From: an uncultured Bordetella sp.
GTDB lineage: Bacteria > Pseudomonadota > Gammaproteobacteria > Burkholderiales > Burkholderiaceae_B
Reading direction: 5' to 3'
Length of the DNA stretch: 23,540 nt
Assembly: GCA_937881145.1 (NCBI GenBank)
Contig: CALGFL010000450.1
Coordinates: 1 to 23,540 of the forward strand
In this document: positions 1-6,546 of the stretch, one piece after another
Layout: every line of letters starts with the position of its first letter
Position numbering within the stretch: the stretch's first letter is position 1
Program-made: the position numbers and the translations under genes
Notes under the pieces: generated by a model
The model's database searches: none
Told to the model about the DNA's origin: nothing
The model's input: only the letters and a program-made list of their open reading frames with translations

Positions 1-2
1 TT

Positions 3-22
3 CGCAAGCGGCCTCTTTTTTT
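3..22 (+). terminator. Possible right half of a rho-independent terminator
   Basis: A G+C-rich stretch (positions 3-15) runs directly into seven T residues at 16-22. This is the usual right arm plus T-tract of an intrinsic terminator reading on the plus strand. The left arm would lie before the window, so the hairpin cannot be confirmed. If real, it ends a plus-strand gene that converges on the minus-strand operon starting at position 57. Confidence 0.35.
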
Positions 23-56
23 ATCGCGACGCGACGCCCGGCGTGACGACGCCCGA

Positions 57-383
57 TCAGAAGTCGTGCACGTTCCACTCGTAGTCGCACGCGACTTCGC
101 CGATCAGGCGCAGGCGCTCGGCCGGCTCGGCCACGAGCGCCTGGCAGACTTTCGCGTTGTAGCCCACGAGGATCGCCTTGGCGGCGTTGACGAACTCGGG
201 CGTAAGGCCCTGGTCTTCGTAGTTGCGCACGAAGGACTGCGCGACGATGCCCACGATGAAATACAGGCCCGCGTTGTCCACGTCGGTCTTCATCAACTGG
301 AAGGCGTCTTTGTAGAAAGCCTTGAACGTGTCGGTTCCGGGACTGGCATCGCCAAAGCGTTTTGCAATGTCTGTAAAGCTCAT
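57..383 (-). CDS. Unrecognised 108-residue protein, last gene of the orotate-type operon
   Basis: I do not recognise this family. The frame stays open further upstream, but the ATG at 383 is preceded by a good AGGAAC ribosome site and lies only 8 bp after the stop of the PyrE-like gene, so translation very probably starts there. The product is 108 residues, lacks a signal peptide and any clear membrane span, and looks mostly helical. It has two cysteines (about residues 80 and 99) and an acidic, aromatic C-terminus (CDYEWNVHDF). The tight spacing makes it part of the pyrimidine-type operon, so it may be an accessory or small-ligand-binding protein for that pathway. No catalytic motif is visible and no function is assigned. 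Confidence 0.75.
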   Translation of the reverse strand: MSFTDIAKRFGDASPGTDTFKAFYKDAFQLMKTDVDNAGLYFIVGIVAQSFVRNYEDQGLTPEFVNAAKAILVGYNAKVCQALVAEPAERLRLIGEVACDYEWNVHDF

Positions 384-391
384 GTTCGTTC

Positions 392-1084
392 CTATTTGAG
401 GGAGCGGGCGCCATGCCCGGGGTTCAGCCCCCCGTGAATCTGGGACCATCCGACGGGATCCTGCAAGAATCCCTCCAGTTCGGCGATCGCCCGGTCGGGA
501 AAATCGCCGCGCTCGCGCGCCACCGCCAGCACGTCTTGCCACGTCGCCAGCGCATACACGTTCACTTGCGACGCTTCCAGCTCTGCCGCGACGGGGAAGG
601 TGTCGTACGCGAAGAAGACGAAGATGCTGTCGACCCGCGCGCCGGCGTCGGACAAGGCATGGCAAAAACGCACTTTCGACTGACCCACCGCCATCATATC
701 GTCAACCAGAAGGACTTTGCCGTTTTCCGGAACGACGCCTTCGATGATCCGGTGGCCCGCCGCCCGCTTGCGCACGTATTGCATCGGCACGTCCAGGGCG
801 TCGGAAAGCCAGGCGGCCAGCGCGATGCCGCTGGACTCGCCACCCGCGACGCCGGCCACGCCGTCGAGCGCGCCGGCCTGGCGCAAAAGCGCCTGCCCCT
901 GCGCCAGTAGCGCCTTGCGGGCCGAAGGGTAGGAGATCAGCCGCCGGCAGTCCATGTAGACCGGGCTGGCCCAACCCGAAGGCAGACGAAACGGCTCGTC
1001 GGCGCGCACTGCGAGGCAGCCGCTGTCGATCAACGCCCGGGCCGCCACGCGGCGTTCCCTGTATTCGGGGGTATGGGTCTTCAT
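392..1084 (-). CDS. Orotate phosphoribosyltransferase-like protein (PyrE paralogue)
   Basis: The product is 230 residues, close to usual PyrE length. Orotate phosphoribosyltransferases join orotate and PRPP to give OMP in the cytoplasm. Family features are the N-terminal signature FRLPSGWASPVYMDCR (about 32-47), the glycine-rich segment GVAGVAGGESSG (75-86), the VRKRAAGH loop (104-111) and the PRPP-binding strand-loop VLLVDDMMAVGQS (124-136). Both acidic residues of that loop are kept, but the usual small T-x-G-G/T part reads AVGQ, so the conserved threonine is lost. The gene starts 13 bp after the XRE regulator stop and sits with PyrD- and PyrK-like genes, so it is probably a pathway-specific paralogue rather than the housekeeping enzyme. 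It may salvage orotate, act on an analogue, or have become a binding protein. The family call is firm; the activity is uncertain. Confidence 0.85.
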   Translation of the reverse strand: MKTHTPEYRERRVAARALIDSGCLAVRADEPFRLPSGWASPVYMDCRRLISYPSARKALLAQGQALLRQAGALDGVAGVAGGESSGIALAAWLSDALDVPMQYVRKRAAGHRIIEGVVPENGKVLLVDDMMAVGQSKVRFCHALSDAGARVDSIFVFFAYDTFPVAAELEASQVNVYALATWQDVLAVARERGDFPDRAIAELEGFLQDPVGWSQIHGGLNPGHGARSLK

Positions 1085-1097
1085 ATTGTCTCGATGA

Positions 1098-2003
1098 TCA
1101 GTGTATGCGCGCCAGGAGCTTGCGTATTATCTGCGCCCCGTTGACGCCTTTATAAGCCCCTTTCCACAGATGGGCTGCCATGTCTTCGTGCATGCGCACC
1201 GCCTCGGCGGACGCGGTCACGGTTGCGATGCCGTTGTGCACGTTGGGCAATTCGCCCAGCCGGAAAGGGCTGACGACCAGGGCCGGGCGCTCGCCCCCCG
1301 AAAAAACCTGGAAGGTGGACGCGGGCATGGTGTCGTCGATGAGGCCGACCTGCACATGCATCGGTTCGCTTTCCAGGAGGTCGGCGATCCGGCTCACTTC
1401 TCGCCTGGCTGCCTGCACACGCTCTTTGCGGATCTTCTCGGGCAGATCGACGCGCCCGACCAGGCCGATGTGGACGAACCGCTCGATCTCCCGCAGCCCG
1501 ATCAGGCTGACGATGTGCGGCTTGCGCTTCTCGAAGAGCGCCTTGCGCTCGATCATGATCTGCACGATCTTGTCGATGTCGGACGCCTTGGGCCGCCTGC
1601 CGGGTTCGCGGGGCGCGGCCTCCACCAGCATCTCGCGCAAAAAATGCAAATAGTCCTCGGAGGTCAGCAGCACCGAGATGGGCTCGAAGTGGGCAAGGAT
1701 GCGATCCGACGACGCTTCGAGCTGCCGCATGCGTTCGAACAGGGCCAGCGCCGACCCGTAGTATTCGACCTCGACCCCCAGCAGCGAAGCGACCGAGGTG
1801 CCCAGCAGATGCGCCAGCCGCTCCAGGGTTTCGATCTTGACGATCTCGCCCTTTTCCATGCGGTAGACCGCCGCGCGCGAAATCCCCAGCTGCTCGGCGA
1901 CGTCTTCGGCGAGCAGCGAGGCGCCGATGCGATAGGCGCGCAGCCTGTCGCCAAGCGAGGTGTAATCGATCGAGGACTGGAACGCTTCGGCCGGCTTCTT
2001 CAC
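1098..2003 (-). CDS. XRE-family transcriptional regulator inside the operon
   Basis: The 301-residue product has a helix-turn-helix of the Cro/C1 (XRE) type at about residues 17-77, including LAEDVAEQLGISRAAVYRME. The remaining 220 or so residues form a larger domain that I cannot name; it probably senses a ligand. The start is a GTG at 2003 whose GTGA overlaps the stop of the amidohydrolase gene by four bases. The Shine-Dalgarno is weak, as is common with coupled starts. The same frame remains open further upstream, but that part lies over the amidohydrolase gene and is not real coding sequence. Lying inside the operon, it is a natural candidate for controlling it, possibly through the half-site array at 6367-6390; this link is inferred. 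Confidence 0.88.
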   Translation of the reverse strand: MKKPAEAFQSSIDYTSLGDRLRAYRIGASLLAEDVAEQLGISRAAVYRMEKGEIVKIETLERLAHLLGTSVASLLGVEVEYYGSALALFERMRQLEASSDRILAHFEPISVLLTSEDYLHFLREMLVEAAPREPGRRPKASDIDKIVQIMIERKALFEKRKPHIVSLIGLREIERFVHIGLVGRVDLPEKIRKERVQAARREVSRIADLLESEPMHVQVGLIDDTMPASTFQVFSGGERPALVVSPFRLGELPNVHNGIATVTASAEAVRMHEDMAAHLWKGAYKGVNGAQIIRKLLARIH

Positions 2004-3262
2004 AGCGTATCCAGTCGGTCGAACGCATCGCTCATGGCCTGCACGCCGAGCATGAAATCGTCTATTTCCATGGCTTCGCGCGGGTTGTGCGAACCGTTCT
2101 GGTTGCGCACGAACAGCATGCCGGACGGGATGCCCGCGTTGGCGAACAGCGAGGCATCGTGCCCGGCGCCGCTGGGGATCACCTCGAACGCGGCGCCGAC
2201 GTCCTTGCAGGCTTGCGCCAGCACGTCGCAGATCTGCGCATCCATGGTGGCGGCCTCGCTCAGCAGGCGCCGGTCGAACTCGAATCGAACGCCGCGCTCG
2301 CGCTCGATGGCCTTGCACTCGGCGCGCATGAGCTGATAGAAGGCCTCGATCGTGTCCTCGCTCTTGCTGCGGGCCTCGAAGCTGAAGTGCACCTTGCCGG
2401 GAATCCGCGAAATGGAATGCTCGTCGGGGTCCGTGCCGACGATGCCGGTGGTGACCACCAGATCGGTGCCGCGTTCGAGCAAGACGCGCCAGTGCTCGTC
2501 CAGGCGCATGATCAGGTCGGCGACCGCGAACATCGCATCGTGGCGCAGCCAGCGCGGCACCACGCCCGAGTGCTGGGCGTCGCCGTGGCACACGATGCGG
2601 TTGTGCCGCACGTTGCCGCGTATGCCGGACACCACGGCAAGCGGCAGATGGCGCGCAACCATCACCGGCCCCTGCTCGATGTGCAGTTCCAGATAGGCCT
2701 TCACGCGGGATTTGTCGAACAGCATCTGCCCGTTGCGAATGGCCTCGACATCGGCGCCGGCCTCGCGCATGCACTCGGCCATGGTCTGCCCGGTCGCGCG
2801 CTGCTTCAGTTCCAGGTCGGCCTCGCTCAGCTTGCCGAACAGCGCGCCCGAGCCCATATAGGCCTTGCCGAACCAGGCGCTCTCTTCGCCCCGGAAGGCG
2901 ATGACCTCGAGCGGCAGCTTCGCCTGGCGCTTTTCTCTTTGCCGCGCCGTCAGGCACAACAGGCCCGCCAGCACGCCGGCCAGGCCGTCGAAATTGCCCC
3001 CCTGGGGCACCGAATCGATATGGCTGCCCGTCCAGATCGCGGGCGCATCCGGTGCCGCGCCCGGTTGGCTGAACATCAGGTTGGCCGCTTTGTCGGTCTG
3101 CGCGAGCAGGCCTTCGGACTGAGCGTAGGCCTTGAGGTAGTCTGCGGCGGCGGACTCGCCCCGGCCGTAGCTTTCGCGCGTGACGCCGATGCCGTCGAAG
3201 GTCAGTTCGCGAATGTCGTCGAAGATCTTCTGCGCCACCGGCCGCAGCTTGATCAAGTCCAT
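2000..3262 (-). CDS. M20-family N-carbamoyl amino acid amidohydrolase (hydantoinase/carbamoylase family)
   Basis: This 420-residue enzyme belongs to the metal-dependent amidases that include allantoate amidohydrolase, beta-ureidopropionase and N-carbamoyl-L-amino acid hydrolase. They hydrolyse a ureido group to amine, CO2 and ammonia. Visible motifs are GSHIDSVPQGGNFDG (79-93; metal ligands H81 and D92), RGEES (124-128; catalytic/metal glutamates E126-E127), LELHIEQGP (191-199; H194), the dimerisation-domain segment IRGNVRHNRIVCHG, SGAGHDA (364-370) and the terminal histidine in NGSHNPREA (H391). The start at 3262 is set by GGAGG nine bases upstream; the open frame extends 13 codons further without a better site. 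Beside PyrD/PyrK-like genes, the attractive substrate is N-carbamoyl-aspartate (ureidosuccinase activity), but specificity cannot be read from sequence. Confidence 0.92.
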   Translation of the reverse strand: MDLIKLRPVAQKIFDDIRELTFDGIGVTRESYGRGESAAADYLKAYAQSEGLLAQTDKAANLMFSQPGAAPDAPAIWTGSHIDSVPQGGNFDGLAGVLAGLLCLTARQREKRQAKLPLEVIAFRGEESAWFGKAYMGSGALFGKLSEADLELKQRATGQTMAECMREAGADVEAIRNGQMLFDKSRVKAYLELHIEQGPVMVARHLPLAVVSGIRGNVRHNRIVCHGDAQHSGVVPRWLRHDAMFAVADLIMRLDEHWRVLLERGTDLVVTTGIVGTDPDEHSISRIPGKVHFSFEARSKSEDTIEAFYQLMRAECKAIERERGVRFEFDRRLLSEAATMDAQICDVLAQACKDVGAAFEVIPSGAGHDASLFANAGIPSGMLFVRNQNGSHNPREAMEIDDFMLGVQAMSDAFDRLDTL

Positions 3263-3281
3263 AAGATAAAACCTCCAATCC

Positions 3282-4232
3282 CTAGCCCGACTGCTGGGCA
3301 AAGCGCAGCCAGCGATCCGAAAGCTGCCGGTCGATCTTCATTTTTCCTGTCAGACTGTGGATGTCCTGCACGCCCATTTCCTGGCAATACGTTTCGAGCC
3401 CGTCGATGATTTTCTGCATCGCGCCCGGGTCGATGAAGGATGCCGTGCCCACCTGGACGGCGCTGGCGCCGGCCAGCATGAACTCCACCACGTCCTCGGC
3501 ATTGGCGATGCCGCCGCAGCCGATGATGGGGATGCGCACGCTGCGATAGCACTGATGCACCATGCGCACGGCGATGGGCTTGATCGCGGGCCCGGACAGG
3601 CCGCCCATGACATTGCCCAGCTTGGGCTTGCGTGTGCGCACGTCGATGGACATGCCCAGCACGGTGTTGCCCATCACCAGCGCGTCGGCGCCCGCCTCTT
3701 CCGCGGCCCGGGCGACCGCGGCGATCTGCGAGGCGTTGGGCGTGAGCTTGGCCCAGAACGGATGCCGCGTCTTGCGGCGTATGGCGCTGACCACCTTGTA
3801 GGTGGTCTCGGGCGTCATGGCGAAGGCCATGCCGTCCGCTTCGAGGTTGGGGCAGGAAATGTTGGCTTCGATCGCCGCCACTTCGGGCAGGGACATCTGG
3901 GCCACGGCGTCGGCGAACTCGTCGACCGTGTCCGCCGAGATCGACACCACCACGGGCGTGTCGTATTGGGTGTAGGCGGGCAGCACTTCGCGGCGGTAGT
4001 AGTCCAGGCCCTTGCTCGGGATGCCGATGGAATTGAGCATGCCGCCGTGCGTTTCGGCCACGCGCGGCGTGGGGTTGCCCGCGCGGCTCTTGGGCGAAAC
4101 GCTCTTGATGACCAGCGCGCCCAGATGATTGAAGTCCAGCGCTTCGGTGTATTCGATCGCGAAGCAGCCCGAAGCGGGCATGACCGGATTGCGCAGGCAG
4201 GTGTCGCCGACACTGACGGAAAGATTAGCCAA
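3282..4232 (-). CDS. Dihydroorotate dehydrogenase-like protein, class 1B catalytic subunit
   Basis: The 316-residue FMN protein is the size of class 1 cytosolic dihydroorotate dehydrogenases and lacks the N-terminal membrane extension of class 2 enzymes. Motifs include the FMN/substrate lysine in VIKSVSP (K43), GNPTPRVAET and GGMLNSIG (52-70), the class 1 catalytic cysteine in ANISCPN (C127), GGLSGPAIKP, and the C-terminal phosphate-binding segment IIGCGGIANAEDV followed by GASAVQVGT. I place the start at a TTG (4232) preceded by GGGAGG at about six bases; it overlaps the PyrK-like stop by eight bases. No ATG fits the expected N-terminus, and the frame upstream of the TTG is a shadow of the PyrK-like gene. 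With PyrK it should couple orotate/dihydroorotate interconversion to NAD(H). Confidence 0.92.
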   Translation of the reverse strand: MANLSVSVGDTCLRNPVMPASGCFAIEYTEALDFNHLGALVIKSVSPKSRAGNPTPRVAETHGGMLNSIGIPSKGLDYYRREVLPAYTQYDTPVVVSISADTVDEFADAVAQMSLPEVAAIEANISCPNLEADGMAFAMTPETTYKVVSAIRRKTRHPFWAKLTPNASQIAAVARAAEEAGADALVMGNTVLGMSIDVRTRKPKLGNVMGGLSGPAIKPIAVRMVHQCYRSVRIPIIGCGGIANAEDVVEFMLAGASAVQVGTASFIDPGAMQKIIDGLETYCQEMGVQDIHSLTGKMKIDRQLSDRWLRFAQQSG

Positions 4233-5085
4233 ACTCCACCTCCCCGACGACGTCGCGTATGGGAAACACGGGGCCTTCGCGGCAGACGCGAAGGAAATGC
4301 TTGTCGCCGTCCTGGCCGAACAGGCGCACGCACGAAAGACACACGCCCATGCCGCAGGCCATGCGCTGCTCCATGGCGACCTCGCCGCGCGTTTCGGGAT
4401 AATCGCGCAGCACATCCTGCAGCATCATCAAAATGCGGTGCGAACCACAGGTATACACCGCATCGTGATGCTGCGCGTCCAGAAGGCCGCGCACCAGAGT
4501 GTCCACGGCGGCAACGGCGGAAGTGCCGTCGCTGTCGTAGACGCAATGCACGTCGGCATCGACACCGCGCAGGAACTCGTCGCGCATGAGGTCCTTGGGC
4601 GCGCGCGCCGACATGACGGCAGTGATCCGTACGCCCGCCTTGTCGGCATGCTGCAGCAGCGGCGCCATGGTGGCCAGGCCCACGCCGCGCGCCACCACCA
4701 TGATGCGGGTAAAGCCGGGCTCGAACACGAACGTATTGCCCAGCGGCCCCACGATGTCCATGTGGCCGCCGACAGGCAGGTCGGACAGGGCACGCGTGCC
4801 GACCCCGGCGACGTTGTAGAGAAACTCGATGGCGCCGGCCTGCGGGCCCACGCCGTACACGCTCATGGGCCGCAGCAGGAAGGGCTGCAGATCGTTGGTG
4901 GCCGGGCACCTGAGCTGATAGAACTGTCCGGGCCGCGTAGTGCCGGCCAGGTCCGCGTCGGCGCTCAGGCGCAGGTATTTGTAGCGGTCATTGACCCAAC
5001 GGTGTTCCTCGACCTTGCAGCGGTGCGAGGCAACCGCGTCGGCGTTTCTTCGAAAGCAGCCGGCCGGTTGAACAGTGCGCTCCAT
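4225..5085 (-). CDS. PyrK-like dihydroorotate dehydrogenase electron-transfer subunit
   Basis: The 286-residue product has the ferredoxin-reductase fold and 2Fe-2S centre of PyrK, which passes electrons between NAD(H) and the FMN of class 1B PyrD through FAD and the cluster. The FAD motif is RPMS (72-75), followed by GPLGNTF (113-119) and the nucleotide-binding ARGVGLATMAPL segment (132-143). The cluster ligands are C244, C249, C252 and C268 in CGMGVCLSC followed by RVCREGPVF, a textbook PyrK arrangement. ATG at 5085 has GGAGA upstream; a TTG nine codons earlier is possible but less likely. It is about 25-30 residues longer than typical PyrK, mainly at the N-terminus. It overlaps the PyrD-like gene by eight bases, consistent with subunits made in equal amounts. 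Confidence 0.92.
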   Translation of the reverse strand: MERTVQPAGCFRRNADAVASHRCKVEEHRWVNDRYKYLRLSADADLAGTTRPGQFYQLRCPATNDLQPFLLRPMSVYGVGPQAGAIEFLYNVAGVGTRALSDLPVGGHMDIVGPLGNTFVFEPGFTRIMVVARGVGLATMAPLLQHADKAGVRITAVMSARAPKDLMRDEFLRGVDADVHCVYDSDGTSAVAAVDTLVRGLLDAQHHDAVYTCGSHRILMMLQDVLRDYPETRGEVAMEQRMACGMGVCLSCVRLFGQDGDKHFLRVCREGPVFPIRDVVGEVEFG

Positions 5086-5121
5086 GCGGTTCTCCACAAT
5101 CTCGATAAACAAAACGATCCG

Positions 5122-6327
5122 TCAGTCGAGCTCGACGCCCTTCAACTCGGGAATCAGGAAAATCGTGGCCAGCATGTCGATGACGTAGATGACCGCCAGC
5201 AGCGCGATGGCGACGTGGAACGAATAGGCCGCGGCCAGCGTGCCCACCACCACCGGCCCGAAGCCGCCGATAGCGCGGCCGATATTGAACAGCACGTTCT
5301 GCGCCGTTGCGCGCGCCTCGGTGGGATACGCCTCGGACATCAGCGCGCCGTAGCCGCCCAGCATGCCGTTGACGAACATGCCCATGACGGCCCCGACCCA
5401 GAGCATGGTGATGGGATCGGAGAGCTGCGAATATGTCAGCACCATGACCACCGCGCCGGCCTGAAATAGCAAAAAGGTGGGTTTGCGGCCGATGCGGTCG
5501 GCCAGCTGACCGAAGACCCAGATGCCGATCATCATGCCGACGATGGTTACCGAGGTCCAGAGCGCGGATTTGGTCAGGGTGAAGCCGAGCTTGTGCGACA
5601 GGAAGCTGGGCATCCAGATCATGATGCCGTAGTAGCCGAAGTTCTGCACGCCGCACAGAATCACCAGGCCCAGGCTGGTGCGCGTCGTGCGGCCGTCCTT
5701 GACCAGGAGCTTGAAGGCATTGCCGCGCGAACCGCGATCCTTGGCATGGCGCACGAACAGTTCAGGCTCGTGCAGCTTGCGGCGGATGACCCAGGCGATC
5801 AGCGCGGGAATCACGCCCACCAGGAACATGCCGCGCCAGCCGATGTGGGGCAGCAGCAAGGGCGTGAGCAGGGCCGCCAGGAGCACGCCGACCTGCCAGC
5901 CCAGCGCGACGTGGGAAGACACCCGCGCGCGCAGCTTGGCGGGCCAGGCTTCGGCGGCCAGGGCCATGCCGATGCCGAACTCGCCGCCCAGGCCGACGCC
6001 CGCGAGCGTGCGGTAGATGAGCAGATCTTCGTAGCCGCGCGCGAAGGCGCACAGGCCGGTGAATACCGCGAACATCACGATGGTCCAGGTCAGCACGCGC
6101 ACGCGGCCGAAGCGGTCGCTCAAGGCGCCGAAGAATATGCCGCCGGCGACGGCGCCGACCAGCGTCCACGTCACCAGCGCGCCCGCCTGCCCGCTGGACA
6201 GATGCAGGTCGACGGAGATCAGGTGCAGCATGAAGCCCAGAATCAGCAGGTCAAAGCCATCCATCGCGTAGCCGATGGCCGACCCGGCCAGGGTTTTCCA
6301 CCCATAGCTCGTTACTTTCGCATCCAC
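5122..6327 (-). CDS. MFS transporter, aromatic/cyclic carboxylate:H+ symporter (AAHS) type
   Basis: The 401-residue protein has about twelve hydrophobic segments and belongs to the major facilitator superfamily. Markers are MDGFD in the first membrane helix (22-26), typical of the aromatic acid:H+ symporter group, and the loop 2-3 motif GALSDRFGRVR (67-77), with a related GQLADRIGRKP in the second half. I choose GTG at 6327 because AAAGGAG lies eight bases upstream and the protein then begins just before the first helix; an upstream start would add 22 residues crossing the ribosome site. As first gene of the operon it probably imports the pathway substrate. Orotate, a planar ring carboxylate, would suit this family, but that is inferred from the neighbours. 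Confidence 0.92.
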   Translation of the reverse strand: MDAKVTSYGWKTLAGSAIGYAMDGFDLLILGFMLHLISVDLHLSSGQAGALVTWTLVGAVAGGIFFGALSDRFGRVRVLTWTIVMFAVFTGLCAFARGYEDLLIYRTLAGVGLGGEFGIGMALAAEAWPAKLRARVSSHVALGWQVGVLLAALLTPLLLPHIGWRGMFLVGVIPALIAWVIRRKLHEPELFVRHAKDRGSRGNAFKLLVKDGRTTRTSLGLVILCGVQNFGYYGIMIWMPSFLSHKLGFTLTKSALWTSVTIVGMMIGIWVFGQLADRIGRKPTFLLFQAGAVVMVLTYSQLSDPITMLWVGAVMGMFVNGMLGGYGALMSEAYPTEARATAQNVLFNIGRAIGGFGPVVVGTLAAAYSFHVAIALLAVIYVIDMLATIFLIPELKGVELD

Positions 6328-6366
6328 GTCGATTTCTCCTTTGGTGGTGGGATTTTGTTCAAATTT

Positions 6367-6390
6367 TGATATTAGTATCAAAAATGATAC
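6367..6390. promoter_or_regulatory. Operator-like array of TGATA/TATCA half-sites in front of the transporter operon
   Basis: Three half-sites alternate in orientation: TGATA (6367-6371), TATCA (6376-6380) and TGATA (6385-6389), each separated by four bases. The last pair extends to a 6-bp inverted repeat, GTATCA-N4-TGATAC (6375-6390). The array lies about 40-60 bp upstream of the transporter GTG. On the minus strand it overlaps a weak promoter-like pair, TTGGTA - 16 bp - TATCAA. Such placement fits repression by a dimeric regulator, with the operon's own XRE protein or the divergent LysR as candidates. Confidence 0.5.
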
Positions 6391-6546
6391 CAAACCATAT
6401 CGCCGGAACTAGGAAAAACCCTTGAGGCTTCGCCCGGGAAAACCCGATTGCCTGGTATGTGCATATCCTATTTAATTATTTGAAAATCGCATGATGATGT
6501 AGTCAGAATACAAATTCCGGATAACCCATAAGCCCATATCTCGTCC

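Noticed and set aside
40..53. GGCGT-GACG-ACGCC hairpin just after the 108-residue gene, considered as operon terminator
   Set aside because: No T-tract follows on the minus strand, and the stem is only five base pairs, so it is not supported as a terminator.
2004..3278. Upstream extension of the XRE regulator frame by more than 400 codons
   Set aside because: This part lies over the amidohydrolase gene in another frame and is arginine-rich without motifs; the regulator starts at the coupled GTG at 2003.
3282..4232. Possible reading of the PyrD-like protein as the PreA subunit of dihydropyrimidine dehydrogenase
   Set aside because: It lacks the C-terminal iron-sulfur extension of PreA and carries the class 1 ISCPN motif beside a PyrK subunit, which fits PyrD class 1B better.
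4129..5469. A 446-codon plus-strand frame opposite the PyrK-like gene and part of the transporter
   Set aside because: The PyrK cluster and FAD motifs on the minus strand identify the real gene; the plus frame is a composition artefact.
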